A stretch of DNA of 64,000 bases from Chloroflexota bacterium (GTDB lineage Bacteria; Chloroflexota; Anaerolineae; Promineifilales; Promineifilaceae): NCBI GenBank assembly GCA_017993775.1, contig JAGOMA010000001.1:209838-273837 (forward strand), given 5' to 3'. The position numbers and the translations under genes were made by a program. The notes below the pieces were generated by a model that saw only the letters and a list, made by a program, of their open reading frames with translations, did no database searches and had not been told where the DNA came from. Below, piece after piece: positions 1 to 9,672 of this stretch (positions are counted from its first letter, which is position 1; each line of letters begins with the position of its first letter).

Positions 1-61
1 TGATTGTGTGGCATCAAAGCATCATTTCCCCGTAACGATGCAGGTGTTGGGTTTTACCAAG

Positions 62-122
62 AGACCCTGAGGGTTTGAACGAACGCAAAGTTGAATCTCT
101 CGAGATCAAGCCCTTAGGGTCT
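62..122. repeat. AGACCC/GGGTCT stem-loop repeat, long-loop copy 1
   Basis: Arms of 17 bases lie at 62-78 and 106-122, separated by a 27-base loop. The two differences between the arms fall as G-U pairs in RNA, so the full stem would still form. It belongs to the same family as the elements at 12572, 28451, 8659 and 37717. There is no U-run after it, so it is not a classical terminator. The rest of bases 1-264 holds only this element and the hairpin at 158; I see no gene there. Confidence 0.75.
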
Positions 123-157
123 GCATCGGTACATTTCCTCTAAACCTACAAAATAAA

Positions 158-189
158 CAGCCCCAAGGACGATTCCTTGGGGCTGTTTT
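158..189 (-). terminator. Rho-independent terminator, probably bidirectional
   Basis: A perfect 12-bp stem (158-169 with 174-185) and a 4-base loop CGAT. On the plus strand it is followed by TTTT. On the minus strand it is followed by a U-rich stretch (TTTATTTT). It lies 75 bases past the stop of the minus-strand binding-protein gene, so it most likely ends that ABC transporter transcript. Confidence 0.8.
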
Positions 190-264
190 GTTATTAAATC
201 TTACTTCTTCAGGTCAAGAAGCCTGTTCCCAGACGCCTGGAAACAAACTGCTTTCACCAAACAA

Positions 265-1854
265 TTACGGCTGAATCTCAGACATCAACTCGGCCTGGGC
301 GGCGTTGGCGGTTTCGGTCAACGTCGTCAGAATGGCGGTGATGTCTTCAATGGTCGCGCCGGCGGGCAGCTGCATGATTTCATTGAAAGCTGCCTGAGCG
401 CCATCGCGAGTTGTCTGGTAAGAGATCAGCTGTGGTTCGTAGTAAGAGAACGGCAGCATATCCACGGCCTGCGCCCATTGCGGATTCTCGGTGAAGTAAT
501 CGCCCAAGAAGTCCCGTGTGCTGGCGCGGGTCGGGAAGTAACCGCTGATCACGTCCCACTCCGCCTGAACTTCCGGCGTGGTGAACCATTTGATGAAGAT
601 CCAGGCCGCCAATTGTTCTTCCGGCGTGGTGTTGGTGACCATGATGTCGCCACCATAGATGTTCTGGACCGGGTCATCGGTGGTGTGCGGAATCGCTGCC
701 ACACCCCAAACGTCTGGGTCTGTGCCATTTTCTTCAGCTACTGTGGCTACATCACCGGCGTAAAAAGGAATACCGGAGCTGGAACCCTGAGCGAACATCG
801 CGCGGCGCGCGGCGAATTCCGGATTCGGGAAGCCTTCGGTGAAGAAGTAGGCGCAGCCATCATCGTACAGGCCTTTCAGGAAGGCCATAGACTCAACAGT
901 CGCTTGACCGTCATACACGTAACCCAAACCGTCTTCAGTCAGTACATCACCGCCGAAAGCGAAGGTCCAGGCCGCCACGGCCGAAGCATCGTCGCGCAGG
1001 ATGTAACCACCGGTGCCGTCGCCATTGGCGTCAGCCGCAGCGCAAGCCATTGCACGGAAATCGTCTGGGGTGGTTGGCGGGCCATCGAAGCCTAATTCTT
1101 CCAGCCAGGTTTGGTTGTAGAACAGCACTTCCATGGAACGGTTGGGCGGGAAGCCTAAACGTTGGTTGTCGAAAGCGGGGTGGATGCTTTGGTTGAAGAA
1201 GCTGGGATAGAAATCAGCCACATCTTCAGCGCCCAGACCCCAGGTGGTGTCATCGACGTAGGGATTCAAGTCGGCCAGGGAGTCGTTTAACTGGTAGAAA
1301 GCCTGGTCGTTCTGGTAACCGACGACCAACGCGGCCGGCAGTTCACCGGCGGCGATGCTGGCGTTTACCTGATTGCGGATGTCGTTGTAGCTGCCCTGGT
1401 TTTGGGCTTCTACGGTGATACCGCAGGCATTGCTTTGGTTGAATTGGTCAATGAGGGGCAGCAGTTGTTCTTCACGGGAGCCGCTGTGGTTGTGCCACCA
1501 GACAATGCTCTGGCCGGAAGGATCGACGCCGGCAAACGGACCATCGGTTGCTACGGTGCATTCTTCCAGCCCGTTCATGGTGCTGTTCATCATCACGGGT
1601 TCTTCGGTCGGAACGGCCGTGGGTTCTTCGGTCGCAACTTCGGCTGGCGCTTCGGTTGCGGGAACTTCGGTCGGAACGGCCGTCGGTTCTTCCATCGGCG
1701 CTTCGGTGGGTTCAGCGGCTGTTTCTTCAACGGGGGCTGAGGTGGGCGCTGCTGTTGGTTCGGGGGTCGCGCCGCCGCCACAAGCCACGAGGGCCAGGGC
1801 GAAGATTACGGCCGTAAAGAGCAGCAGAAACAATTTTGCATTTTTGGTTTTCAT
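265..1854 (-). CDS. ABC transporter substrate-binding lipoprotein, sugar family 1
   Basis: This is the extracytoplasmic solute receptor of a carbohydrate-type ABC importer. I start it at 1854, not at the longer frame's 1938, because an excellent GGAGGAGA ribosome site sits just upstream and the protein then begins with a lipoprotein signal (hydrophobic core, lipobox ALVAC, Cys25). A Thr/Pro/Glu-rich linker of about 60 residues tethers the domain to the membrane. The remaining 420 residues read as a family 1 binding protein, with an N-terminal [13 protein letters not shown] segment and YGGDIMVTN near the C-terminal half. It lies downstream of its two permeases, 201 bases after MalG-like. No ATPase gene is in the window, so a shared MsmK-type ATPase elsewhere is likely. 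The substrate cannot be read from sequence. Confidence 0.93.
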   Translation of the reverse strand: MKTKNAKLFLLLFTAVIFALALVACGGGATPEPTAAPTSAPVEETAAEPTEAPMEEPTAVPTEVPATEAPAEVATEEPTAVPTEEPVMMNSTMNGLEECTVATDGPFAGVDPSGQSIVWWHNHSGSREEQLLPLIDQFNQSNACGITVEAQNQGSYNDIRNQVNASIAAGELPAALVVGYQNDQAFYQLNDSLADLNPYVDDTTWGLGAEDVADFYPSFFNQSIHPAFDNQRLGFPPNRSMEVLFYNQTWLEELGFDGPPTTPDDFRAMACAAADANGDGTGGYILRDDASAVAAWTFAFGGDVLTEDGLGYVYDGQATVESMAFLKGLYDDGCAYFFTEGFPNPEFAARRAMFAQGSSSGIPFYAGDVATVAEENGTDPDVWGVAAIPHTTDDPVQNIYGGDIMVTNTTPEEQLAAWIFIKWFTTPEVQAEWDVISGYFPTRASTRDFLGDYFTENPQWAQAVDMLPFSYYEPQLISYQTTRDGAQAAFNEIMQLPAGATIEDITAILTTLTETANAAQAELMSEIQP

Positions 1855-2055
1855 TATCAAAAGTCTCCTCCAGAAAGTATTGAAATAAAATTTTTTAGAC
1901 GTCACCCACATCATTGAAGGATTCGTCTTGGAAAGCAAAGTGTCAAATCAATTTGGTTGGGGCCAGCAGCTAAAAAAGCCGTGGCAGCGGCATCACCTCC
2001 TTGAAGTTGGTGGCAAATCCAGGTTGGAACGGCCGTTCGTCCCTGGTTCGTTCGT

Positions 2056-2952
2056 TTAACCTTTCAAACCCGCAGTGGCAATCCCTTCCGTGAATTGCTT
2101 TTGGGTAAAGAAGTATACAATAATCAGCGGCAAAATCGTGATAACTGCGCCAGCCATCCGTAAATGGGTTTGTGCGCCGCCTTCATCCACAAAATTATAC
2201 AGGCCATACGAAATGGGCCGCCAATCCGGCGTGGTTGTCACCAGAATCGGCCAGGCCAGCGCATTCCAGGAGCCAATAAAACTAAATAAAATCACGCTCA
2301 CGATGGCTGGTTTGGACAGTGGCATAACCACCTTTACCAAATAACGCAAATAACCTGCGCCATCAATTTGCGCCGAATCCCACAATTCACTTGGAATCTG
2401 CTGGAAAAATTGGCGCAAAATCAAAATGCTAAACGCACTGGCCATAAACGGAATGGTTAAAGCCGGCCAATTGTTAATCCATTGCATCGGCGTCACCCGG
2501 CCCAGCCAGGCAACCGTGATAAAGTTGGGAACCCAGGTAATGGCTTCCGGCAAAATCAGCGTGGATAACAATAGTGCAAACAGGAAATTTTTCCCTGGGA
2601 ATTCAAATTGGGCAAAGGCATAAGCCGCCAGAGTGCAAAAAAACACTTGCCCGCTTACTGTAATAAAGGCGATGCGCACACTGTTCCAAAAATACAATCC
2701 AAAATCTGCGTCTCGCCACGCTTTGGCGTAGTTACCCCATTGTGGCGTGGAGGGCAGCAAGGCCCGCCCTGTGGCTTCTGTGAGATTCATAAGCGATACG
2801 CTAATCGTAAACAAAAAGGGAACGATGGCAACCAGTGCCCCGACGATCAAGATGAAGTACATCAGCATTTTCCCAAAATCGATGTGACGAGGTCGGTGCA
2901 GTTTGGGGGCTTCGTTGGATTCCGGGGATTGAGCTGTCGTTAAATTAGCCAT
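2056..2952 (-). CDS. ABC transporter permease, MalG/carbohydrate type
   Basis: Inner-membrane permease with six predicted membrane segments, length 298 residues, normal for the CUT1 MalG type. The cytoplasmic coupling loop is visible as an EAA-like motif ([21 protein letters not shown]) that contacts the ATPase. I use the start at 2952 (MANLTT), which overlaps the end of the upstream permease gene by 8 bases and has an AAGAGAG ribosome site. The longer frame to 2976 has no such support. It should form a heterodimer with the 578-residue permease encoded immediately upstream and receive solute from the lipoprotein at 265-1854. Confidence 0.93.
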   Translation of the reverse strand: MANLTTAQSPESNEAPKLHRPRHIDFGKMLMYFILIVGALVAIVPFLFTISVSLMNLTEATGRALLPSTPQWGNYAKAWRDADFGLYFWNSVRIAFITVSGQVFFCTLAAYAFAQFEFPGKNFLFALLLSTLILPEAITWVPNFITVAWLGRVTPMQWINNWPALTIPFMASAFSILILRQFFQQIPSELWDSAQIDGAGYLRYLVKVVMPLSKPAIVSVILFSFIGSWNALAWPILVTTTPDWRPISYGLYNFVDEGGAQTHLRMAGAVITILPLIIVYFFTQKQFTEGIATAGLKG

Positions 2953-4681
2953 AAAACACTCTCTTGCTGGCGACACGGTTGTTAAAGATAGTCAGACCCA
3001 TTACGATGAGCAGCAGCAGCATCGCCAAAGCGGATGCGTAACCGATTCGCGTATCTCGATTGAAGGCGTCAAAAATGACCACACTGGCGGTATCTGTGGT
3101 TCCCAGGGCCGCACCGGTACGCAGAACGAAAATGTGAGTAAAGGCCTTAAATGTACCGATGACCGCATATAGGGTGAGCAGGTAAATGGTGGGTGATAAA
3201 AGGGGCAGGGTTATGTGGCGGAATTGCGACCACCGCCCGGCGCCATCAATGGAGGCGGATTCATACAATGGGAACGGGATGCTGCCCAGGCCAGCAAGAA
3301 AAATAACTGTATTGAAGCCGACAAAGGTCCAAATGCTGAAAATGATGACCACAACCAGGGATAAACTGGGGCCAACTGCCCAGCCAGGAAGTTTCACACC
3401 TTCGCCCAGCAGCATTTGGAAAATGCCATTTGGCTCATTGAGCCATCCCAGAGCGCCAAAACCAAAAGCTGTGACGATTCGGTTGATGGGCGCGTCTACA
3501 CGACCGGAGAACAGGATGCGGAAGATAGCCGCCGCCCCGACTACCGGGGTGATGTATGGTAGAAAGTAAATGACGCGAAACATTGATTTCCCGCGAATAT
3601 CTTGAAATAGGATGGTCGCTAGCATCAAGGAAATAGCTAATTGGAAAGGAATGGTGCCTAACGAGTAATAAACGGTGGTTTGCAAGCCCACCCACCATTT
3701 TTTGTCGCCGGACCCAATTGCCATTGGCAGTTCTACAATCAGTAAATAGCCGCCAATCATCAGCACAACGGCCGCGCCCAGCCGAAGAACCGTGCTCATG
3801 TTTGAATTGCGCTCACTGGCGCTGTTCCACAGCCACCATGAGAGCAGAAGCAAAACAAACCCGGCACTAATCGTTAGAACCTGTGTCCAGATGCTGAGAG
3901 ATTCTCCATTGGCAATGGCTTCGGCGTAAGCGCGCTGCACTTCCGACCAGGTGTACCAGCCCAGAATCGCCGAAATGATAAACAAGAGGGAAATCTGCAA
4001 GAAATTACCAAAATATTCGCCCTGGTGACGACTGTCCGGCAAGATTCGGTTGAAAATGTAGGAGACAATGAGAGCAATCACCAGAACGCCAATGGACAGC
4101 CAAAATGCTTGTTGGATGGCCGGCATATGAAATGCCTCACTGACGAATTGACGGAATAACAGAGATGGCGGCCCTTCGCCCGCCCGTTGCGCGGTGCGCA
4201 TTTTGTCGGCGACACGGAGGAGTTCGGGGAGAAAGAGGAAGAAGAAGCGCACAAAAAGGAGCAAGCCAACGGTGAGAATGGTGGCGGGGATGGCCAGGAG
4301 CCACGGCCGTTCTTCGCGTTCTTGGGCTAACTTTCTGGTTTTTAGCAGGGTTTGTGCGCCCACATACACCGCCCCGATAGCCAGCCAAAACCCAATTACA
4401 TACGTCAGGTTGTCAACGGCTTTTACATAATTGCCCAGACCAACATACGTGCCAACGATTTTGTTGAGGCCAGTTAGGGTGCTTTGATAAGCCGAAAATG
4501 CTAAGGGGAAAATGCCAAAGGTGAAAATAATGAGGAAAGCGGGAAATAAAAGCGCATAAGCTAAAATATTCTCTTTGAGCTTACGCCCTCGGCGACCGGT
4601 AAAAATATTTAGACCGGTTTTCTGCGCACCCTTTTCGGCAACTTCGGTGTCGGAGGGTAATAAGGTGTCACTCATGTCCAA
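2945..4681 (-). CDS. ABC transporter permease, MalF type with extra membrane block
   Basis: This is the MalF-type partner of the sugar importer. The C-terminal part (about residues 335-578) carries the typical permease core, including the coupling loop [20 protein letters not shown] near 484. The protein is 578 residues, whereas most CUT1 MalF-type subunits are about 300. The excess is an insertion between the first membrane helix (about 40-62) and the core. It holds roughly six further hydrophobic segments (about 95-118, 128-152, 192-212, 230-250, 270-290, 305-325) separated by short charged loops. It is not the periplasmic P2 domain of enteric MalF, which is soluble. First gene of the minus-strand transporter unit; two in-frame Met codons at 4681 and 4675 are both possible starts. 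Confidence 0.92.
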   Translation of the reverse strand: MDMSDTLLPSDTEVAEKGAQKTGLNIFTGRRGRKLKENILAYALLFPAFLIIFTFGIFPLAFSAYQSTLTGLNKIVGTYVGLGNYVKAVDNLTYVIGFWLAIGAVYVGAQTLLKTRKLAQEREERPWLLAIPATILTVGLLLFVRFFFLFLPELLRVADKMRTAQRAGEGPPSLLFRQFVSEAFHMPAIQQAFWLSIGVLVIALIVSYIFNRILPDSRHQGEYFGNFLQISLLFIISAILGWYTWSEVQRAYAEAIANGESLSIWTQVLTISAGFVLLLLSWWLWNSASERNSNMSTVLRLGAAVVLMIGGYLLIVELPMAIGSGDKKWWVGLQTTVYYSLGTIPFQLAISLMLATILFQDIRGKSMFRVIYFLPYITPVVGAAAIFRILFSGRVDAPINRIVTAFGFGALGWLNEPNGIFQMLLGEGVKLPGWAVGPSLSLVVVIIFSIWTFVGFNTVIFLAGLGSIPFPLYESASIDGAGRWSQFRHITLPLLSPTIYLLTLYAVIGTFKAFTHIFVLRTGAALGTTDTASVVIFDAFNRDTRIGYASALAMLLLLIVMGLTIFNNRVASKRVFYG

Positions 4682-4773
4682 AACCCCGTCTAGGTTGGCT
4701 CGTTTTCAGGCATTTCTTGGTTGACAATATTGAGGTTGCCAAGCAATAAATTTACAACGGCAGCCATGTAAAT

Positions 4774-4813
4774 GAAATTGTCTTCAAAACGGTAATGCGT
4801 TGTAGACAATTTC
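4774..4813. promoter_or_regulatory. Inverted repeat upstream of the ABC transporter genes
   Basis: GAAATTGTCT at 4774-4783 is repeated inverted as AGACAATTTC at 4804-4813, a perfect 10-bp match with a 20-base spacer, about two helical turns centre to centre (30 bases is nearer three). It lies 93-132 bases before the permease start, in the 410-base gap between divergent genes (4682-5091). An operator for a dimeric or tetrameric regulator is plausible, but no regulator gene adjoins. The remaining gap holds two ACGGCCGT palindromes and the promoter at 5017. Confidence 0.4.
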
Positions 4814-5016
4814 TCCCCGTCACTCATTATTCAAACAAGCTATCTGATGATCGTTATTTGTCACCAAATTGTAACGCATTATATCATGGCATAGTATCAG
4901 GGCAAGACGCACGGCCGTTAATCCACACCGCTTGCGTTAATGCCCGGCTAACAGTTTGTAATCCTTCTGTTAACGGCCGTTCCCCTTTCTACACCCCATT
5001 CAGCGCCATCCGATTA

Positions 5017-5025
5017 TGGTATAAT
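5017..5025 (+). promoter_or_regulatory. Extended -10 promoter for the secreted nuclease
   Basis: TGGTATAAT, an extended -10 element (TG-N-TATAAT) lying 67 bases before the ATG of the nuclease gene. The -35 region 17 bases upstream is poor, which is common when the TG extension is present. A similar TGGTATTAT stands before the universal stress gene at 13143. Confidence 0.5.
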
Positions 5026-5091
5026 CAGCCCGCTTTTCAGCCAGGAAGTGTCTGGCCTTAAGCAATACCTGAAAAACCGGACTAAAACCTT

Positions 5092-8000
5092 ATGACTTTT
5101 CCACGAATTTTTACCGTTGTTCTTGTCGTTTTGTCATTGATGGTGGGCTTCAGCGCTTGTAGTGAAACACCCGCCCCGGCGATGCCGGAAGTTGCGCCCA
5201 CGGCCGTTCCAACCGCCGCCACGGCCGTTCCAACCGCCGCCACGGCCGTTCCCGAACCTGTCGCGCCGACCGATGTGCCTGCCCTTGAACAGCCCTCGAA
5301 TCTGTCTACGCCTGGCGTATACATTAGCGAACTGCTCGCCGGTGTGCCTGGCAGCAACGCCACCGAATTTATTGAACTCTACAACGCCGATCAGGAACCG
5401 GTGAATTTGCAGGGTTGGTCGCTGTGGTATTTGCTCAACTCTGGCGATGAAGAAACCCTAATTATCCAATGGCCTGAAACGGCCGTGGCCGATGTGCCCG
5501 GTTATGGCCATTACCTGCTTGTACACGAAGGCCAGGATGTGGGCATGGTTCCCGACGCCTTTTTTGCCGAACCGTTGTTTGAACGGCGCGGTGGCCTGAT
5601 CTTGCGCGACGTTGCCGGGCAAGTGGTGGACTCGTTGGGCTGGGGCGAGAATGCGCCGGAAACGGCCGTCTCTGGCCAACCTGCGGCCACCCCTGAACCG
5701 GGCGGCAGCCTGGAGCGGCTGCCTGGCGGCGCACAAGGCAACGGCATGACCAGCGGCGATAACGCCGCCGACTTTGTGGCCGCCGCAGTCCCCAATCCGC
5801 AAAACAGCGGCAGCGAGATGACCCCGCTGCCCGCCGACCGCCTCTCCGTCATCTTGCAGGCCCCGGAAACCATCACCCCCGGAACCGAATTTGGGGTAAC
5901 GGCCGTCGTCGAAAACCTGTCCGCCGCCACAGCCGCCAATACGCAGGTTATCCTGCCGCTGCCCGATTACCTGGAAATTGCTCAATTGCCCGCCGATGCC
6001 GCCGAAATTGATGGCGGCATTCAGTGGACCATTGGCGATCTGGCTGCCGGTGATTCGGCGCAGGCGGAAATTATGCTCCGCAGCCCCTTTACGTACATTG
6101 ATATGCTCCTGGGCGGCTATTTTGCCGCCGCCGACGCCCTGCCGCGCACCTATGGCCCTGTCCATCAGGTGGCGGTTGCCGGCGGCGCCATTCCCATTGC
6201 CGCGGCGCGCACATTGATTGGCAGCGAGGTGACTATCGAAGGAACCGCCACCATGTACACCGGTGGTTACTTTGCCGGCAGCACCGGGACCAAGTTCTAT
6301 CTGGAAGATGACAGCGGCGGCATTCAGGTGTATGTGCCCGGCGGCATGAGTCTGGTCGATGTGGCGATTGGCGACCAGGTGCGCGTGAAGGGCGGCATCG
6401 AGGTCTACCGCGATTCGCTGGAAATTATTCCCACCGTCTTGCCTGACGATGTGGAGATTTTGGCCCAGGCAGCCGATGACGGCCGTTTGCCCACAGCTAT
6501 CACCATCCTGCAAAACGAAACCGACGAATCGGTGATCGGGCGGCTGACTGTGCTGGAAGGCACAGCCACGCGCATCGACGAGTTTTCATTCTCCTATGAA
6601 ATCGACCTGACGGATGAGGCCGGCAATACAACCCTGGTGTACATCGAAAAAGAGACCGGGGTTACGCCGGAGCTGATGGAATTGGGTCAGAAATATCGCG
6701 TTACCGGCATTTCTGAGTTTTACAGCACCGTCCACCAGATCAAGCCGCGCCTTCAGGCTGATATTTCCGAAATTTACCCGCCGGTGGTGTTGGTGGATAT
6801 GAGTACCGCCACCAGCGCCTTGCCCGGCGAGACCGTGACAGTGACGATTGCCGTGCGCAATTACACGGAACGGCCGTTAACTCAGGCCGTCATAATCGCT
6901 CAGGCTCCAGACAGATCAGAACCGCTAACCTGGAGCATCGACGATGTTGCCGCTGGCGGCGGCCGGGCGGAGGTGCAATACAATTTCACGCTGCCAAACG
7001 ATGCCGCCGGTTCGTTAACCTTTCCGCCGGCCGAGGCGCAGTTTGCCGACCAGACCGAACCGGCTGCGTCGGAGCCGTTTGTGACTTACGTGGGCACGGC
7101 CGTGCCGATAGGCGCGATTCAGGGCACCGGCGACCGTTCGCCCTACGTAGCCCAGACGTTAACCGCGGAAGGGGTGGTCACGGCCGTATTCCCCGAACTC
7201 GGCGGCTTCTGGCTGCAATCGGCGGCGGCCGATGCTGACCCGGCCACCTCTGAGGGTCTGTTTGTTCTGGCCGGCGCGGTTCCGGCTAATTTGGCGGTAG
7301 GCGATCTGGTGCAAATAAACGGCCGTGTGCGTGAATCGTCGGGTCAAACGGCGTTGGTTCCGGCCGGGGAAACGGCCGTCATCATCCTCAGTGCGGGCAA
7401 TGCGCTGCCTGCGCCTGCCGCCTACGACCCGCCGGCCGACCCGGCCGACGCGCTGGCCTACAAGGAAGCGTTGGAGGGTATGTTGGTGACTGTGCCGGGA
7501 ACGGCCGTGATCGTCGCCCCCACCACCCAATATGGCGAGTACGCCTACATCTTGCAAAAATGGGCCATCAATGCAGTGGCGCGCACCGAAGACGTAGGCT
7601 ATCTGCTCTTTGCCGACGATGGCTCCAACGTGGCCCACGCCGCCGCCGCCACACTGCCCTACACGGTGGCTAAAGGCGACCTGATCGACAATTTGACCGG
7701 CCCGCTGGCTTACACCTTCGACAATTACAAAATCGAGCCGGTGATCACCCCCACCGTGACGGCTGCGGAACGGCCGTTGCCCACGTTCGCTCCGGCCGGC
7801 CCGAATGAGATCACCATCGCCACCTTCAACGTAGAAAACCTGTTCGATGCGGCCGATCCCAACCCGGACAGCCCGCCCAAACCCACGCCCGGCCAATACG
7901 AAGCCCGCCTCAACAAGGCGGCCGAAGCCATCCTGGCGCTGGGCGCGCCCACGATCATCGGTTTGCAGGAAGTGGAAAACATCGGCGTGCTGGAAGATTT

Positions 8001-8649
8001 GGCGGCGATGGCTCAACTGGCGGATTACGATTATCAGCCGGTGCTGATAGAAGGCTTTGATTCACGGGGTATCGACGTGGGGTATCTGGTGCGCGGCGAT
8101 GTGGCCACGGTGGATGGCTTTAGCAGCCATCCTGGTCCCGACGAGCTGACCAGCCGCCCGCCGTTGGTGCTGACAACTACGGTGCAGTTGGCTTCCGGCC
8201 CGCAAACCATTACCCTGATCAACAATCATTTCCTTTCGCTCTCGGCCGGGGAAGAGGCAACGGAACCACAGCGCGCAGCGCAGGCCGCCTGGAATGTGAC
8301 CCTGGTGGAGCAAATTTTGGCGGACGATCCGTTGGCGCAGGTGGTGGTGTTGGGCGATTTGAACTCGTTTTACCAGACGCTGCCCCTGGACACGCTGCAA
8401 GCGGGCGGGCTGCGGCACGTTTTTGAATTTGCGCTGGCGGCGGGGGAAGATCTGCCGTACACCTACATTTTTGAAGGGAAAACGCAGGCTCTGGACCATA
8501 TTCTGCTGACGGAGGGGTTGTTTGCACGGGTAACGGCCGTTACCCCCCTGCACATCAACGCCGACTATCCCCTCGCCGACCCGGCCGATACCTCAGCGCG
8601 CCACGTCTCTGACCATGATCCGCTGGTGGTGCGGCTCTCGTTCCCCTAA
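5092..8649 (+). CDS. Large secreted lipoprotein nuclease (LTD, OB-like, EEP domains)
   Basis: An 1185-residue exported protein. It has a lipoprotein signal with Cys23 (GFSAC) and a linker of repeated TAVPTAA units. A lamin-tail domain follows at about 55-170 (ISELL...EFIELYN, LQGWSLW). The middle has DUF11-like beta domains and OB-fold-like segments (about 370-460, 480-560, 680-760). The C-terminal endonuclease/exonuclease/phosphatase domain runs from about 905 to the end: TFNVENLF, the catalytic QEVEN, VLGDLNS and SDHDPL motifs are all present. This organisation matches secreted DNases of the ExeM/NucH kind, so extracellular DNA degradation for nutrients or biofilm control is the likely role. 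It stands alone, facing convergent glpX across a terminator. The enzymatic call rests on the EEP motifs; the functions of the middle domains are inferred. Confidence 0.9.
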   Translation: MTFPRIFTVVLVVLSLMVGFSACSETPAPAMPEVAPTAVPTAATAVPTAATAVPEPVAPTDVPALEQPSNLSTPGVYISELLAGVPGSNATEFIELYNADQEPVNLQGWSLWYLLNSGDEETLIIQWPETAVADVPGYGHYLLVHEGQDVGMVPDAFFAEPLFERRGGLILRDVAGQVVDSLGWGENAPETAVSGQPAATPEPGGSLERLPGGAQGNGMTSGDNAADFVAAAVPNPQNSGSEMTPLPADRLSVILQAPETITPGTEFGVTAVVENLSAATAANTQVILPLPDYLEIAQLPADAAEIDGGIQWTIGDLAAGDSAQAEIMLRSPFTYIDMLLGGYFAAADALPRTYGPVHQVAVAGGAIPIAAARTLIGSEVTIEGTATMYTGGYFAGSTGTKFYLEDDSGGIQVYVPGGMSLVDVAIGDQVRVKGGIEVYRDSLEIIPTVLPDDVEILAQAADDGRLPTAITILQNETDESVIGRLTVLEGTATRIDEFSFSYEIDLTDEAGNTTLVYIEKETGVTPELMELGQKYRVTGISEFYSTVHQIKPRLQADISEIYPPVVLVDMSTATSALPGETVTVTIAVRNYTERPLTQAVIIAQAPDRSEPLTWSIDDVAAGGGRAEVQYNFTLPNDAAGSLTFPPAEAQFADQTEPAASEPFVTYVGTAVPIGAIQGTGDRSPYVAQTLTAEGVVTAVFPELGGFWLQSAAADADPATSEGLFVLAGAVPANLAVGDLVQINGRVRESSGQTALVPAGETAVIILSAGNALPAPAAYDPPADPADALAYKEALEGMLVTVPGTAVIVAPTTQYGEYAYILQKWAINAVARTEDVGYLLFADDGSNVAHAAAATLPYTVAKGDLIDNLTGPLAYTFDNYKIEPVITPTVTAAERPLPTFAPAGPNEITIATFNVENLFDAADPNPDSPPKPTPGQYEARLNKAAEAILALGAPTIIGLQEVENIGVLEDLAAMAQLADYDYQPVLIEGFDSRGIDVGYLVRGDVATVDGFSSHPGPDELTSRPPLVLTTTVQLASGPQTITLINNHFLSLSAGEEATEPQRAAQAAWNVTLVEQILADDPLAQVVVLGDLNSFYQTLPLDTLQAGGLRHVFEFALAAGEDLPYTYIFEGKTQALDHILLTEGLFARVTAVTPLHINADYPLADPADTSARHVSDHDPLVVRLSFP

Positions 8650-8658
8650 ATGCATCAC

Positions 8659-8696
8659 GACCCCAAGGGTTTAAGGAAACCCTTGGGGTCTTTTTT
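8659..8696 (+). terminator. Terminator of the nuclease gene (short-loop AGACCCC-family hairpin)
   Basis: GACCCCAAGGGTTT at 8659-8672 pairs perfectly with AAACCCTTGGGGTC at 8677-8690 around a 4-base loop, followed by six T. It is a textbook intrinsic terminator on the plus strand. The same stem sequence recurs in the repeat family at 62, 12572, 28451 and 37717. The T-tract overlaps the stop codon of glpX on the other strand. Confidence 0.9.
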
Positions 8697-9672
8697 ATGG
8701 CTTGACGCGCAGGCCGTGTTCGGCATGAATAAAGCGGCGCGTGCCGGTTTCGGAGCGAATCAGCAGTGAGTGGGTTTCGGCCACATCGCTGCGAAAACGC
8801 ATGGCGGGCAGCAGGGCGCTGTCGGTGATGCCGGTGGCGGCGAAAAAAATCTCGTCTGTTTGCACCAATTCATCACACGTCATGATCTTTTTGATGTCCA
8901 GACCGGCTGCTTCCACTTCCTGCCGTTCCTCTTTGGTTTGTGGGCAGAGGCGGGCCAACATGCCGCCGCTCATGGCTTTGACGGCGCAGGCGGCCAATAC
9001 GCCCTGGTGCGCGCCGCCGATGCCCATCAGCAGGTCCACGCCGGTCCCTGGCGACAACGTGACCAATGCCCCTTCGGCGTCGCCCTCATCTTTCAGCAAA
9101 ATGTGCGCCCCAGTGTCCCGAACTTCCTGAATGAGTGGTTCGTTGCGCGGGCGATCCAGAATGATGACGGTGAGATCGCGTACCGCTTTTTCTTTGACGC
9201 GAGCCACGAGGGCGAGTGTCCAGGCGGCCGGAGCGTCCAGGCATTCGTGGACCAGGGCGTAGGCGGCTTCTTGATCGACGATGATTTTTTCCATGTAGGC
9301 CGCGGGGCCTGGCGACCAGAGTGTGTTGCGCGGGGTGATGCCGACGACGGAAATGGCTCCTGGACGACCTTTGATGAGCAGGTTGGTGCCGTCGATGGGG
9401 TCGACGGCCAGGTCTACTTCGGGGCCGTTGCCGTTGCCTACTTTTTGGCCGCGGGCGAGAAGGGAATGGCCGTCTATTTCGCGTTCTTCACCGATGACGA
9501 TACGGCCGTCCATGTCCAATGTGTCCAGAGCGGAGGCCATCGCGCGGGTAGCTGCCCGGTGGGCAGCCCCGTGATCCCCTGATCCCAGCCAATGCCCGGC
9601 AGCCAATGCGGCCGTTTCTGTCACGCGGATCAGGTCTAAGCCGATGTTGCGGGGTGGGTGTTCAACAGTCAT
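8695..9672 (-). CDS. glpX: Fructose-1,6-bisphosphatase class II
   Basis: Class II fructose-1,6-bisphosphatase, which removes the C1 phosphate of fructose-1,6-bisphosphate in gluconeogenesis. The 325-residue length is normal. The metal/phosphate motif DPIDGT sits at 91-96 and a GEEREIDG segment at 61-68 supplies acidic metal ligands. The ATG overlaps the stop of the upstream transporter gene by 4 bases (ATGA), so translation is likely coupled. It is paired by function with GAPDH (24117) and the gluconeogenesis-associated YvcK (22672), though these lie elsewhere in the window. Confidence 0.95.
   Translation of the reverse strand: MTVEHPPRNIGLDLIRVTETAALAAGHWLGSGDHGAAHRAATRAMASALDTLDMDGRIVIGEEREIDGHSLLARGQKVGNGNGPEVDLAVDPIDGTNLLIKGRPGAISVVGITPRNTLWSPGPAAYMEKIIVDQEAAYALVHECLDAPAAWTLALVARVKEKAVRDLTVIILDRPRNEPLIQEVRDTGAHILLKDEGDAEGALVTLSPGTGVDLLMGIGGAHQGVLAACAVKAMSGGMLARLCPQTKEERQEVEAAGLDIKKIMTCDELVQTDEIFFAATGITDSALLPAMRFRSDVAETHSLLIRSETGTRRFIHAEHGLRVKP

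Noticed and set aside
2028..2043. GAACGGCCGTTC read as a second LexA box
   Set aside because: It fits GAAC-N4-GTTC only because the iterated palindrome happens to be flanked by G and C. The true box at 41228 lacks GGCC and sits in a promoter, while this site is not promoter-linked.
4682..5091. A gene in the 410-base gap upstream of the nuclease
   Set aside because: The 88-codon plus-strand frame there lacks a ribosome site and family resemblance; the region reads as promoter DNA with two palindromes.
5458..6513. A 351-codon minus-strand frame opposite the nuclease gene
   Set aside because: It is antisense to a well-supported gene with clear domains, and its composition (Gly/His/Gln/Arg rich) is typical of a shadow frame in GC-rich DNA.
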